Shown: positions 1 to 7,698, counted from the first letter of the stretch. The stretch: 20,541 bases of DNA from DASTHS01 sp035718085 (GCA_035718085.1 DASTHS010000148.1:1-20541), one strand, 5' to 3'. Made by a program: numbers and translations. The notes: generated from the sequence alone by a model not told the origin.

Positions 1-337
1 GGAGGTGTTCCTTCTTGGCCGCCTCGTCGCCGGAGACCAGCAGCAGGTTCGCGGCCAGGGCCACGCTGGAGAAGTAGGGGGCGCACAGCAGGGCGCGGCC
101 CATCTCCTCGAAGACGATGCCGAGCTCGACGTGGCTGTAGCCGGAGCCGCCGTACTCCTCGGGGATGTGCAGGCCCTGCAGGCCGAGCTGCTCGGCCATC
201 TGGGTCCACACCGCCGGGTCGTAGCCGTCGGTGGTCTCCATGAGGCGGCGCACCTCGGTCTCGGGCGACTTCTGCTCGAGGAAGCGGCGCACGGAGCGGC
301 GCAGCTCCTCCTGCTCGTCACTGAAGGCGAAGTTCAC
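1..337 (-). CDS. Acyl-CoA dehydrogenase, N-terminal part (runs off the left edge)
   Basis: This is the first 112 codons of an acyl-CoA dehydrogenase, the FAD enzyme that makes the alpha-beta double bond in acyl-CoA thioesters. The protein opens with NFAFSDEQEELRRSVRRFLE, the usual first helix of the family. It continues with a LGLQGLHIPEEYGGSGYS segment near residues 50-67 and an EEMGRAL helix, all typical of the N-terminal helical domain. The catalytic and FAD-binding parts lie outside the window, so substrate class cannot be told. The GTG start at 337 is preceded by a purine-rich AGAGGGGG about six bases upstream, a good ribosome binding site. The gene diverges from the hydrolase at 403 and shares a 65-bp regulatory gap with it. 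The family call is firm; the exact role is unknown. Confidence 0.9.
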   Translation of the reverse strand, partial: MNFAFSDEQEELRRSVRRFLEQKSPETEVRRLMETTDGYDPAVWTQMAEQLGLQGLHIPEEYGGSGYSHVELGIVFEEMGRALLCAPYFSSVALAANLLLVSGDEAAKKEHL

Positions 338-365
338 TGGTGTCCCCCTCTAGGGCCAGGCCGGA

Positions 366-399
366 AACGATCCGCCAAGTTGTACTACGTAGGATCGTT
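366..399. repeat. 8-bp perfect inverted repeat in a divergent promoter region
   Basis: AACGATCC (366-373) and GGATCGTT (392-399) are exact inverted copies separated by 18 bases. They lie between the divergent acyl-CoA dehydrogenase and hydrolase genes. The right arm covers most of the hydrolase -10 element (390-395) and its predicted first transcribed bases. The spacer holds a perfect CTACGTAG palindrome (385-392) and a possible minus-strand -10, TACAAC (379-384). The placement suits an operator controlling both genes, but no regulator is encoded next to it. Confidence 0.5.
390..395 (+). promoter_or_regulatory. Leaderless -10 element of the MBL-fold hydrolase gene
   Basis: TAGGAT ends seven bases before the ATG at 403. 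This is the spacing expected if transcription starts at or beside the start codon. The AGGA inside it could be read as a Shine-Dalgarno site eight bases from the ATG, so a short-leader reading is not excluded. I see no good -35 hexamer. Confidence 0.5.
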
Positions 400-402
400 C
401 CC

Positions 403-1020
403 ATGCACCTCGACCGCCCGCACTTCGATGACGGTCGGGCCGAGGTGCACCGGGTGGTGGTCGGTCCCTACGACAACAACGTCTTCGTGCTGCGCTGCAA
501 GCAGACCGGCGAGGCCGTGCTGCTCGACGCCGCCGACGAGCACGACCAGCTCCTCGCCCTCTGTCGCGCCCTCGGGGTGCGCCGGGTGCTCGAGACCCAC
601 GGCCACTGGGACCACATCCAGGCGGTGCCGGCGATGCGTGACGCCGGCTACGACGTGGCGGTCACGGCGGCCGACGCCGCCATGCTCCCCTCCTACGACA
701 GCACCCTCGACGACGACGAGGTGATCGCCGTCGGCCGGCTGCGCCTGCGCACCATCGCCACGCCAGGCCACACGCCGGGCTCGATGTGCTTCCTGGTCGA
801 GGGCGCGCCCGTGCTCTTCAGCGGCGACACCCTCTTCCCCGGGGGCCCCGGCGCCACCGCCACCCCCACCGGCGACTTCCCCACGATCATCGACAGCATC
901 GAGGGCAGGCTCCTGCGCCGGCTCCCCCCGGACACGATCGTCATGCCCGGCCACGGCCTCGACACGACCATCGGCGCCGAGGCGCCCCACCTCCAGGAGT
1001 GGGTCGACCGGGGTTGGTGA
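403..1020 (+). CDS. Metallo-beta-lactamase-fold hydrolase (glyoxalase II-like)
   Basis: A 205-residue metal-dependent hydrolase of the MBL superfamily. Its metal ligands are all visible: THGHWDH (H66, H68, D70, H71), PGHTPGS (H123), SGDTLF (D142) and PGHG (H184). This set binds two metal ions and is typical of glyoxalase II-like thioester hydrolases, though many relatives have other substrates. The protein is short and lacks the C-terminal substrate-binding domain of classical glyoxalase II, so the substrate is open. I chose the ATG at 403 because the protein then begins just before the first strand and a TAGGAT element lies seven bases upstream. An in-frame ATG at 340 would put the start upstream of that promoter. 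The gene is convergent with galE, whose stop begins one base after its own ends. Confidence 0.9.
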   Translation: MHLDRPHFDDGRAEVHRVVVGPYDNNVFVLRCKQTGEAVLLDAADEHDQLLALCRALGVRRVLETHGHWDHIQAVPAMRDAGYDVAVTAADAAMLPSYDSTLDDDEVIAVGRLRLRTIATPGHTPGSMCFLVEGAPVLFSGDTLFPGGPGATATPTGDFPTIIDSIEGRLLRRLPPDTIVMPGHGLDTTIGAEAPHLQEWVDRGW

Positions 1021-1021
1021 G

Positions 1022-2032
1022 CTACCGGTATCCCGTGGGGTTGGCCGACTGCCACCGCCACGTGTCGGCGCACGCCTCCCCCAGTCCCAGTTCGGCCCGC
1101 CAGCCGAGCACGTCGGCGGCGAGCCCCGGGTCGGCGTAGCAGGCGGCCACGTCGCCGGGCCGGCGGGGCACCACCCGGCGGGGCAGCGGCGACCCCGTGG
1201 CATCCTCGAAGGCGGCCACGACCTCGAACACCGACGACCCGCGGCCGGTGCCGAGGTTGACGGTGCGCACCTCGTCGGGGCCGGGGGGCGACGCCAGGGC
1301 GGCGAGGTGCCCGCGGGCGAGGTCGACCACGTGGATGTAGTCGCGCACCCCCGTGCCGTCGGCCGTCGGGTAGTCGTCACCGAAGACCAGCAGCTCGGGA
1401 CGCCGACCGACCGCGACCTGGGCGATGAAGGGCACCAGGTTGTTCGGCACGCCGGTCGGGTCCTCGCCGATGCGGCCGCTCGGGTGGGCGCCGATGGGGT
1501 TGAAGTAGCGCAGGAGCGTGACCTGCCACCCGGCGCCCGACCCCGCGAGGTCGGCGAGCAGCCACTCGATCGCCGCCTTGGTGCGGCCGTAGGGGTTGAC
1601 CGGCCGCACCGGTGCAGCCTCGGTGATGGGCACGACGTCGGGGTCGCCGTACACCGTCGCCGACGAGCTGAACACCAGCTGGGTCGTGCCCGCCGCGGCC
1701 ATGGCCGCGACCAGCGAGAGGGTCGAGCCGACGTTGACCCGCCAGTACCGCTCCGGGTCGGTCACCGACTCCCCCACTGCCTTCAGCCCGGCGAAGTGCA
1801 CCACGGCGTCGACGGGGGCGGCGGCGAAGACGGCGCCGAGGCCGCGCCGGTCGGCCACGTCGAGCTCGTGGAACACCGGGGCGCGGCCGGCGAGCTCGCC
1901 GACCCGCCGCAGCGACTCGGGCGAGGAGTTCGAGAGGTCGTCGACGACGGTGACGTCATGGCCGGCGAGCAGCAGTTCGAGGACGGTGTGGGAGCCGATG
2001 TATCCGCACCCGCCGGTGACCAGGACGTGCAT
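1022..2032 (-). CDS. galE: UDP-glucose 4-epimerase
   Basis: A 336-residue extended short-chain dehydrogenase that interconverts UDP-glucose and UDP-galactose using bound NAD. The N-terminal Rossmann motif GGCGYIGSH sits at residues 7-15. SSSATVYG carries the active-site serine region, and NPYGRTK carries the catalytic Y148 and K152. LRYFNPIGAHPSG and the C-terminal WRWQSANPTGYR are GalE family signatures, and the length is normal. This separates it from other sugar epimerases of the fold. It starts with ATG at 2032 and diverges from the UbiA-like gene with 49 bp between start codons. CAGACT lies six bases upstream of the ATG, a near match to the leaderless -10 pattern seen elsewhere. UDP-galactose would feed cell-envelope or exopolysaccharide synthesis. 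Confidence 0.93.
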   Translation of the reverse strand: MHVLVTGGCGYIGSHTVLELLLAGHDVTVVDDLSNSSPESLRRVGELAGRAPVFHELDVADRRGLGAVFAAAPVDAVVHFAGLKAVGESVTDPERYWRVNVGSTLSLVAAMAAAGTTQLVFSSSATVYGDPDVVPITEAAPVRPVNPYGRTKAAIEWLLADLAGSGAGWQVTLLRYFNPIGAHPSGRIGEDPTGVPNNLVPFIAQVAVGRRPELLVFGDDYPTADGTGVRDYIHVVDLARGHLAALASPPGPDEVRTVNLGTGRGSSVFEVVAAFEDATGSPLPRRVVPRRPGDVAACYADPGLAADVLGWRAELGLGEACADTWRWQSANPTGYR

Positions 2033-2068
2033 CCGGTCAGTCTGGCCGCCGTGGCTGGGCGGGCGGCG

Positions 2069-2074
2069 TAGCGT
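2069..2074 (+). promoter_or_regulatory. Leaderless -10 element of the UbiA-like gene
   Basis: TAGCGT ends seven bases before the GTG at 2082. No Shine-Dalgarno sequence precedes that start, which supports a leaderless transcript. The 49-bp gap to the divergent galE start leaves little room for other control sequence. Confidence 0.5.
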
Positions 2075-2081
2075 CGCCGGT

Positions 2082-2894
2082 GTGCGCCCGTCCGCCCTGC
2101 TGCGGGCCGCCCACCCGGAGCCGGCGGCCGCCGTGGTGGTGCTCGCCGGTGCCCTCGCCGTGGCCGACGGGCGCCCGGCGGCCGGGTGCGGCGCCGTCGT
2201 CGCCGCCGTCGCCGCCGGCCAGCTGTCGGTGGGGTGGCACAACGACTGGCTCGACGCCGAGCGCGACCGTCGCGCCGGCCGGCGCGACAAGCCGGCCGCG
2301 CAGGGGGAGGTCGGCCGGCGCACCGTCGGGGTGGCCGCCGCCGTCGCCCTGGGCGCGACCGTGCCCCTCTCGGCGCTGTCGGGGTGGCGGGCGGCGGTCG
2401 CCCACCTCGTCGCCGTGACCGTGGCGTGGGCCTACAACGCCTGGCTGAAGGCGACGGTGCTGTCGTGGCTGCCCTACGCGGTGGCCTTCCCGCTGCTGGT
2501 CGTGTTCGTGTCGACCGGCCGGCGCGGTCACCCCTGGCCGCCGTGGTGGGAGCTGCTCGTGGCCGGGCTGCTCGCCGTCGGCGCCCACTTCGCCAACGCC
2601 GCCCCCGACGTGGCCGCCGACCTGGCCGCCGGGCTGCGGGGCCTGCCCGCCCGCCTCGGCGCCGAGCGGGCGGCGCGCGCCGCCCTCGGTCTGTTGCTGG
2701 CCGCCACCGTGGTGGTGGTGCTCGCGCCGGGGCCGCCCGGGGTGCCTGCCGCGCTCACCGGGGCGGCCGCGCTGGTCGTTCTCGCCGCCGGTGTCGCCGC
2801 CGGGCGGCGGCGGGGGCCGGGCGTCGCCTTCCGCACCGCGATGGCCGTCGCCCTCGTCGACGCCGCCGGGCTGGTGGCGGCGACGGCCCGCTGA
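2082..2894 (+). CDS. UbiA-family prenyltransferase (integral membrane)
   Basis: A 270-residue, strongly hydrophobic protein with about eight or nine likely membrane segments. It belongs to the UbiA superfamily of Mg-dependent prenyltransferases, which join a prenyl diphosphate to an acceptor within the membrane. The first aspartate motif is NDWLDAERD (N54, D55, D58, D62), followed by the usual basic stretch RRAGRRDKP. The second is a degenerate PDVAADLAAGLRGLP with D176 and D180. Both fit the family, but the acceptor and prenyl chain length cannot be read from sequence. No menaquinone, heme O or carotenoid gene lies nearby to guide the choice. The GTG start is set by the position of the -10 element and the beginning of homology. 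The gene is convergent with the debranching enzyme, 29 bp away. Confidence 0.8.
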   Translation: MRPSALLRAAHPEPAAAVVVLAGALAVADGRPAAGCGAVVAAVAAGQLSVGWHNDWLDAERDRRAGRRDKPAAQGEVGRRTVGVAAAVALGATVPLSALSGWRAAVAHLVAVTVAWAYNAWLKATVLSWLPYAVAFPLLVVFVSTGRRGHPWPPWWELLVAGLLAVGAHFANAAPDVAADLAAGLRGLPARLGAERAARAALGLLLAATVVVVLAPGPPGVPAALTGAAALVVLAAGVAAGRRRGPGVAFRTAMAVALVDAAGLVAATAR

Positions 2895-2905
2895 CGACGC
2901 CGACG

Positions 2906-2922
2906 GCCGGCCCGGGGCCGGC
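2906..2922. terminator. Possible hairpin terminator between convergent genes
   Basis: GCCGGCCC (2906-2913) and GGGCCGGC (2915-2922) form an 8-bp inverted repeat with a one-base centre, so the real loop would open two end pairs. It sits in the 29-bp gap between two convergent stop codons. There is no T tract on either side, and such repeats arise by chance in DNA this GC-rich, so the call is weak. Confidence 0.3.
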
Positions 2923-2923
2923 G

Positions 2924-5062
2924 CTACGCCGGGCCGGTGAGGGGGTGGCGAGGGGCGTCGACCAGCTCGAGGTCGTCGGGCAGGCCGTCGACGGTGACGC
3001 TGTCGCCCTCGACGGTCACCGACACCCGCGAGCCGGCGAGCGGGATGCGCCCGACGTGGAGCCGGCCGATGCGCTCGGGGAGCGCCGGGTGCAGCCACAC
3101 CTTGCCCCTCGGCACCCAGGGGTCGAGGCGCAGCAAGGTGCGCAGCATGAGCAGCGGCGACGCCGCCGACCACGCCTGGGGCGAGCACGACGTCGGGTAC
3201 GGCACCACCATCGGCAACTCGAGGCGGTCGAGCCCGGAGAACAGCTCGGGGAGGCGGCCCCCCTGGGTGACGGCGGCGTCGAGCACGCCCATGACGATCC
3301 GTTGCGCTTCGCGCACGTGGCCGTAGCGCATGAGGCCGGCCGCCACGATGGCGTTGTCGTGGGGCCACACCGAACCGCAGTGGTAGCTGAGGGGGTTGTA
3401 GCCGGCCATCGACGAGGCCAAGGTGCGCACCCCCCAGCCGCTGAACATGTCGGGGCCGAGCAGGCGCTTGGCGACCACGTCGGCCTTGTCGGCGTCGACG
3501 ATGCCGGTCCAGAGGCAGTGGCCGATGTTGGAGGTGAGGGCGTCGAGGGGCCGCTTGTCGCGGTCGAGGCCCATCGCCAACCAGCCGCGCTCCTCGATCC
3601 AGAAGTCGCGGTTGAACGCGGCCTTCAAGGTGGCGGCCTTGGCCCGCAGCGACGCCGACAGCGCGGCGTCGCCCGCCTCGGCGGCGAAGAACGCCCGGGC
3701 CAGATAGGCCCCGTAGACGTAGCCCTGCACCTCGGCGAGCGCGATGGGCGCCTCGCCCAGCGCCCCGTCGGCGAAGCGCACTGCGTCGTCGCTGTCTTTC
3801 CAGCCCTGGTTGCGAAGGCCCCGGTCGCTGGTGCGCTGGTACTCCACGTAGCCGTCGCCGTCACGGTCGCCGAAGCGCTCGATCCAGTCGATGGCCCGGT
3901 CGGCGTGGGGCAGCAGCTCGTCGACCGCCTCACGGGCGAGGCCCCAGCGGCGCAGCTCGCCGAGCAGCATGACGAACAGCGGGGTGGCGTCAGCGGTGCC
4001 GTAGTAGATGTGGCCGCCGCCGAGCGACAGCGGGGCGCTCTCGCCGAACCCGAGCTCGTGGAGGATGCGTCCGGGCTCCTCCTCGTTGTGGGGGTTCACG
4101 TCGCTGCCCTGGAACCGGGCGAGGGTCTGCAGGGTGCCGAGGGCCAGCTCGGGGTCGACCAGCAGGGCCATCCACGCCGTGAGCAGCGAGTCGCGCCCGA
4201 AGAGGGTCATCGACCAGGGGGCGCCAGCCGCGAGCACGGTGCGCTCGGGGTAGTCGGGGTCGAAGATGCGGAGCGCGCCGAGGTCTTCGGCGCTCTTGGC
4301 GACAACCGCCCGAAGCCCCTCGTGGTCGGTGTCGAGCACCGGCACCCGCCGCCGCCACTGCGCCATGCGCTCGGCCGGCTTGGCCCGGTTGATGGGCTGG
4401 CCGCACAGCCAGCGCGGCTCGACCTCTTCGTCGTCGAAGCTGCAGGTGAACTGCTGGCAGAGCGACCACTCGCCGCCGGGCGGCACGATCACCTCCCAGC
4501 GGAACAGGTCGCCGTCGATCTTGGCCGGGACCGACACGTCGATGCGCAGCGCCCGCCGGTGGCCGCCGTGGCGGTGCCGGAACACCAGGGCGCCGTCGTG
4601 GGGTTCCGGCTCGGCCGGGGTCGCCACCTCGCTGCGCCCCTTCTTCACGTCGGTCAGGGCGGCGAAGTCGGCCCCGTAGTGGACGGTGAGGGCGCAGTAG
4701 GCCGGCTCGGCGGCGAAGTTGCGCACCACCAGGTCTTCGCGCATGCCGCGGCCCACGTAGCGGTGCCGCAACACCATCAAGCTGGGGTCGCCCTGGCCCT
4801 GGCGGGCGCGGGCGCGGCCCACGAACGTGGCCGTGTAGGGCTCGGGGGTGCCGGTGGCCAGCACCTCGGGCCGCTCGCCGTTGACCTCCAGCGACCAGCG
4901 GGAGAGGAAGCGGCTGTCGCGGAAGTAGAGCCCCTCGGGCGAATCGGGCGTCACGTCGCCGGTGGCGGCCGACAGCACGAACGCCGCGCCCTCCACGAGG
5001 GTCACCCGCTCGCCAGGGGCCCCGAGCGACGCGGCGGCGTGCGCGTCCCAGTGCTCACCCAT
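2924..5062 (-). CDS. Amylo-alpha-1,6-glucosidase / glycogen debranching-type enzyme
   Basis: A 712-residue protein in two parts. Residues about 15-215 form the beta-rich N-terminal domain of bacterial debranching enzymes (VEGAAFVLSAATGDV, GLYFRDSRFLSRW). Residues about 260-690 form an (alpha/alpha)6 barrel with GAPWSMTLFGRDSLLTAW, YHCGSVWPHDNAIVAAGL and the late PYPTSCSPQAWSAASPLLMLR. These motifs are typical of the archaeal/bacterial amylo-alpha-1,6-glucosidase group, which hydrolyses branch points in glycogen or related alpha-glucans; some members act on other oligosaccharides. No signal peptide is visible, so it is probably cytoplasmic. The start is uncertain: ATG at 5062 is used, but GTG at 5074 is in frame and nearer to a TACGGT element at 5087-5092. 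The gene stands alone, with no other glycogen gene in the window. Confidence 0.85.
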   Translation of the reverse strand: MGEHWDAHAAASLGAPGERVTLVEGAAFVLSAATGDVTPDSPEGLYFRDSRFLSRWSLEVNGERPEVLATGTPEPYTATFVGRARARQGQGDPSLMVLRHRYVGRGMREDLVVRNFAAEPAYCALTVHYGADFAALTDVKKGRSEVATPAEPEPHDGALVFRHRHGGHRRALRIDVSVPAKIDGDLFRWEVIVPPGGEWSLCQQFTCSFDDEEVEPRWLCGQPINRAKPAERMAQWRRRVPVLDTDHEGLRAVVAKSAEDLGALRIFDPDYPERTVLAAGAPWSMTLFGRDSLLTAWMALLVDPELALGTLQTLARFQGSDVNPHNEEEPGRILHELGFGESAPLSLGGGHIYYGTADATPLFVMLLGELRRWGLAREAVDELLPHADRAIDWIERFGDRDGDGYVEYQRTSDRGLRNQGWKDSDDAVRFADGALGEAPIALAEVQGYVYGAYLARAFFAAEAGDAALSASLRAKAATLKAAFNRDFWIEERGWLAMGLDRDKRPLDALTSNIGHCLWTGIVDADKADVVAKRLLGPDMFSGWGVRTLASSMAGYNPLSYHCGSVWPHDNAIVAAGLMRYGHVREAQRIVMGVLDAAVTQGGRLPELFSGLDRLELPMVVPYPTSCSPQAWSAASPLLMLRTLLRLDPWVPRGKVWLHPALPERIGRLHVGRIPLAGSRVSVTVEGDSVTVDGLPDDLELVDAPRHPLTGPA

Positions 5063-5109
5063 GCCGTGGCCCACCCATCGCGGCCCACCGTACCCGTGCC
5101 CCGGGCCGA

Positions 5110-5136
5110 CCCCGACCGCCCGCCCGCCCGCCGCCC
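5110..5136 (-). other. G-run cluster on the minus strand
   Basis: The C runs at 5110-5113, 5119-5121, 5123-5125, 5127-5129 and 5134-5136 read as five runs of three or four G on the minus strand, with loops of one to five bases. This meets the simple pattern for a G-quadruplex. It lies in the 138-bp gap between the divergent debranching-enzyme and sufC starts, upstream of the likely minus-strand -10. High GC content makes such runs easy to obtain by chance. Confidence 0.3.
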
Positions 5137-5167
5137 GGCCGGCCGGCGGCGGCGGCCACCGGGTTTC

Positions 5168-5183
5168 CACTACGGCGGTAGTG
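5168..5183. promoter_or_regulatory. Palindrome in the promoter spacer of sufCSU: candidate operator
   Basis: CACTAC (5168-5173) and GTAGTG (5178-5183) are exact inverted copies around GGCG. The palindrome ends four bases before the sufC -10 element (5188-5193), so a bound protein would block RNA polymerase. Iron-sulfur assembly operons are commonly repressed by Fe-S sensing regulators such as SufR or IscR. No such regulator is encoded here, and this site does not match a consensus I can recall with confidence. Confidence 0.5.
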
Positions 5184-5187
5184 CTAA

Positions 5188-5193
5188 TACACT
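5188..5193 (+). promoter_or_regulatory. Leaderless -10 element of the sufC-sufS-sufU operon
   Basis: TACACT ends seven bases before the GTG at 5201, so the transcript should begin at or next to the sufC start codon. The hexamer 17 bases upstream, TTCCAC (5165-5170), is only a weak -35 match. Confidence 0.55.
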
Positions 5194-5200
5194 GCACGGC

Positions 5201-5947
5201 GTGGCACCGCCTCTCTTCGAGATCGACGACCTGCACGTCGAGGTCGACGGCCAGGAGATCCTCAAAGGCGTCGACCTGGTGCTCGAGGCCGGCGAGGTGC
5301 ACGCCCTCATGGGCCCCAACGGGTCGGGGAAGTCGACCCTGGCGTCGACCTTGCTGGCCAGCCCCACCTACACCGTCACCCGGGGCTCGATCCGCTTCAA
5401 GGGCGAAGACATCACCTCCTGGGACACCGAGGTCCGGGGCAAGGCCGGCATCTTCCTGGCGTTCCAGTACCCCGAGGAGATCCCCGGGGTGCCGGTCCGC
5501 GAGTTCCTGCGCCAGGCGCTCACGGCCCGCAAGGGCATCGAGGACCTCTCGGTGCTCGAGGTGCGCCTGGCCATCATGGAGTGGATGCAGCGGCTGGGCA
5601 TCGACCCGAGCTTCGGTGACCGGTTCCTCAACGAGGGGTTCTCGGGCGGCGAGAAGAAGCGGAACGAGGTGCTGCAGATGGCGATCCTCGAGCCCGAGCT
5701 GGCCATCCTCGACGAGACCGACTCCGGCCTCGACATCGACGCCCTCGAGGTCGTCGCACGCGGGGTCACCACCGTGCGGGAGGCACGCCCGGAGCTGGGC
5801 GTGCTGCTGGTGACGCACTACCGCCGCATCCTCGAGCGGGTCGTGCCCGACAAGGTGCACCTGCTCGTCGACGGGCGGATCCGGGCCAGCGGCGGGCCGG
5901 AGCTGGCCCACCGCCTCGAAGACGAGGGGTACGAAGCGTGGCGATGA
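5201..5947 (+). CDS. sufC: Fe-S cluster assembly ATPase SufC (first copy)
   Basis: A 248-residue ABC-type ATPase of the SUF iron-sulfur assembly system, which works with SufB and SufD on the scaffold complex. Walker A is GPNGSGKST (residues 38-46), the ABC signature is FSGGEKKRNE (147-156) and Walker B runs into LDETDSGLD (D171, E172). The SGLD sequence after Walker B and the QYPEEIPGV stretch near 89-97 separate SufC from transport ATPases. The GTG start is fixed by the TACACT element seven bases upstream and by the conserved beginning. It is the first gene of a sufC-sufS-sufU operon that lacks sufB and sufD. A second SufC lies at 17806-18600 beside sufD. The two proteins are clearly diverged paralogues, so they may have different partners or conditions. 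Confidence 0.93.
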   Translation: MAPPLFEIDDLHVEVDGQEILKGVDLVLEAGEVHALMGPNGSGKSTLASTLLASPTYTVTRGSIRFKGEDITSWDTEVRGKAGIFLAFQYPEEIPGVPVREFLRQALTARKGIEDLSVLEVRLAIMEWMQRLGIDPSFGDRFLNEGFSGGEKKRNEVLQMAILEPELAILDETDSGLDIDALEVVARGVTTVREARPELGVLLVTHYRRILERVVPDKVHLLVDGRIRASGGPELAHRLEDEGYEAWR

Positions 5948-7188
5948 CGGTGGCGACCCCCCTCGACGTCGAGGCGATCAAGGCCGACTTCCCGATCCTC
6001 GGCCGCCAGGTGCACGGCCGCCGGCTCGTGTACCTCGACTCGGCGGCATCTTCGCAGAAGCCGCGGGCGGTGCTGTCCGCCATGCAGCAGTACTACGAGA
6101 CCACGCACGCCAACGTGCACCGTGGCGTCTACGCCATCGCCGAGGAGGCGACCCGCCGCTACGAGGAGGCCCGGGCCAAGGTCGCCCGCTTCATCGGGGC
6201 GTCGTCGCCGTCGGAGGTGGTGTTCACCAAGAACGTCACCGAAGCGATCAACCTCGTGGCGCGGGCGTGGGGAACCGCCAACCTCCGCGCCGGCGACGTC
6301 GTGGTGCTGACCGAGGCGGAGCACCACGCCAACCTCGTGCCGTGGCTGCAGCTCAAGGAGGCGCTCGGCATCGAGCTGCGCTACCTGAGGGTGGGCGACG
6401 ACGGTCTGCTCGACCTGTCGTCGCTCGACGAGGTGCTCACCGGGGCCAAGCTGCTCAGCTTCACCGGCATGTCGAACGTGCTCGGCACGATCACCCCCGT
6501 GCGGGACCTGACCGCCGCCGCCCACGCCGCCGGCGCCCTGGTGCTCGTCGACGGCGCCCAGTGGGCCGCCGGGCTGCCGACCGACGTGACCGCGCTCGAC
6601 GTCGACATGTTCGCCTTCACCGGCCACAAGGTGATGGGCCCCACCGGCATCGGCGTGCTGTGGGCCCGCGCCGAGCTGCTGGAGGCCATGCCACCCTTCC
6701 TCGGCGGCGGCGAGATGATCCGCGACGTGCGCCTCGACGGGTTCACCACCAACGACATCCCCTGGAAGTTCGAAGCCGGCACGCCCCCGATCGCCGAGGC
6801 CGTGGGCCTCGGCGCCGCCGTCGACTACCTCGAGGGCATCGGCATGCCGGCGGTCCGCCAGCACGAGGAGGCGCTCACCCGGTACGCCCTCGACACCCTG
6901 GCCGACCGGTACGGCGACGACCTGGTCGTGCACGGACCCGCCGACCCGGCGCTGCGGGGCGGTGTGGTCTCGTTCGCCTACAAGGACATCCACCCCCACG
7001 ACCTCTCGCAGGTGCTCGACGAGGCAGGCGTGTGCGTGCGGGCCGGGCACCACTGCGCCAAGCCCCTCATGCGCCGCCTGGGGGTCGGGGCCACGGCGCG
7101 GGCCTCGTTCTCCATCTACAACGACACTGCGGACGTCGACGCCCTCGCCGACGCACTGGCCGACGCCGACCGCCTCTTCGGCGTCTAG
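5938..7188 (+). CDS. sufS: Cysteine desulfurase SufS (group II)
   Basis: A 416-residue PLP enzyme that takes sulfur from cysteine as a persulfide and passes it to SufU. The PLP lysine lies in FTGHKVMGPTGIG (K231), and the catalytic cysteine in RAGHHCAKPLM (C373). The RxGHHCAxP loop marks the SufS/group II type rather than IscS. The start overlaps the end of sufC. GTG at 5938 is preferred because GAGGGG (5924-5929) lies eight bases upstream; an ATG at 5944 in the same frame is the alternative and would overlap the sufC TGA as ATGA. Either reading implies translational coupling. The length is normal for the family, and sufU follows 42 bp downstream. Confidence 0.95.
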   Translation: MAMTVATPLDVEAIKADFPILGRQVHGRRLVYLDSAASSQKPRAVLSAMQQYYETTHANVHRGVYAIAEEATRRYEEARAKVARFIGASSPSEVVFTKNVTEAINLVARAWGTANLRAGDVVVLTEAEHHANLVPWLQLKEALGIELRYLRVGDDGLLDLSSLDEVLTGAKLLSFTGMSNVLGTITPVRDLTAAAHAAGALVLVDGAQWAAGLPTDVTALDVDMFAFTGHKVMGPTGIGVLWARAELLEAMPPFLGGGEMIRDVRLDGFTTNDIPWKFEAGTPPIAEAVGLGAAVDYLEGIGMPAVRQHEEALTRYALDTLADRYGDDLVVHGPADPALRGGVVSFAYKDIHPHDLSQVLDEAGVCVRAGHHCAKPLMRRLGVGATARASFSIYNDTADVDALADALADADRLFGV

Positions 7189-7230
7189 CCCCCGCTCGCC
7201 CCACCACCCGCCCCCTCTGGAGCCGCTGCG

Positions 7231-7698
7231 ATGCCCGGTCTGGAAGACCTGTACCGCGAGATCATCCTCGACCACTACCGCAACCCCCGGAACCGGGGCG
7301 AGCTCGAGGTGCCCCCCGCCCACGCCGAGACGGGGTTCAACCCGCTCTGCGGCGACGAGATCACCGTCTACCTGCAAGTCGACGACGGCGTGGTGCGCGA
7401 CATCAAGCTCACCGGCCAGGGGTGCAGCATCAGCCAGTCGTCGGCGTCGATGATGAGCACGGCCGTGAAGGGCCGGACCCTCGCCGAGGCCCGGGCCGTC
7501 ATCCGCACCTTCAAGGCCATGATGTCGGTGCACGAGGCCCGCCTCGACGGTGGTGAGGCGGCCGCCGACCTCGAGATGCCCCTCGGCGACCTCGAGGCGC
7601 TGCAAGGCGTGGTGAAGTTCCCGGTGCGCATCAAGTGCGCCACCTTGTCGTGGAACACCCTCACCCAGGCGCTCGACGCCGTCGACCAGCCGGCCTGA
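7231..7698 (+). CDS. sufU: Zinc-dependent sulfurtransferase SufU
   Basis: A 155-residue IscU-fold protein. In Gram-positive bacteria SufU receives persulfide sulfur from SufS and hands it to the SufBCD scaffold; it needs zinc rather than carrying the final cluster. The ligands are visible: NPLCGD (C40, D42), GQGCSIS (C65) and RIKCATLSW (C136). The insert between the second and third cysteine regions, about residues 85-120, separates SufU from IscU. A TGGAG ribosome binding site lies eight bases before the ATG. It ends the sufC-sufS-sufU operon and is convergent with the gene at 7734. Confidence 0.94.
   Translation: MPGLEDLYREIILDHYRNPRNRGELEVPPAHAETGFNPLCGDEITVYLQVDDGVVRDIKLTGQGCSISQSSASMMSTAVKGRTLAEARAVIRTFKAMMSVHEARLDGGEAAADLEMPLGDLEALQGVVKFPVRIKCATLSWNTLTQALDAVDQPA

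Noticed and set aside
2186..5200. A very long open frame on the plus strand across the UbiA-like and debranching-enzyme region, continuous with sufC
   Set aside because: It is antisense to a debranching enzyme with all its motifs and encodes Arg/Gly/Pro-rich sequence without any family signature. Long stop-free frames are expected in DNA this GC-rich. Only the part from 5201 is a gene.
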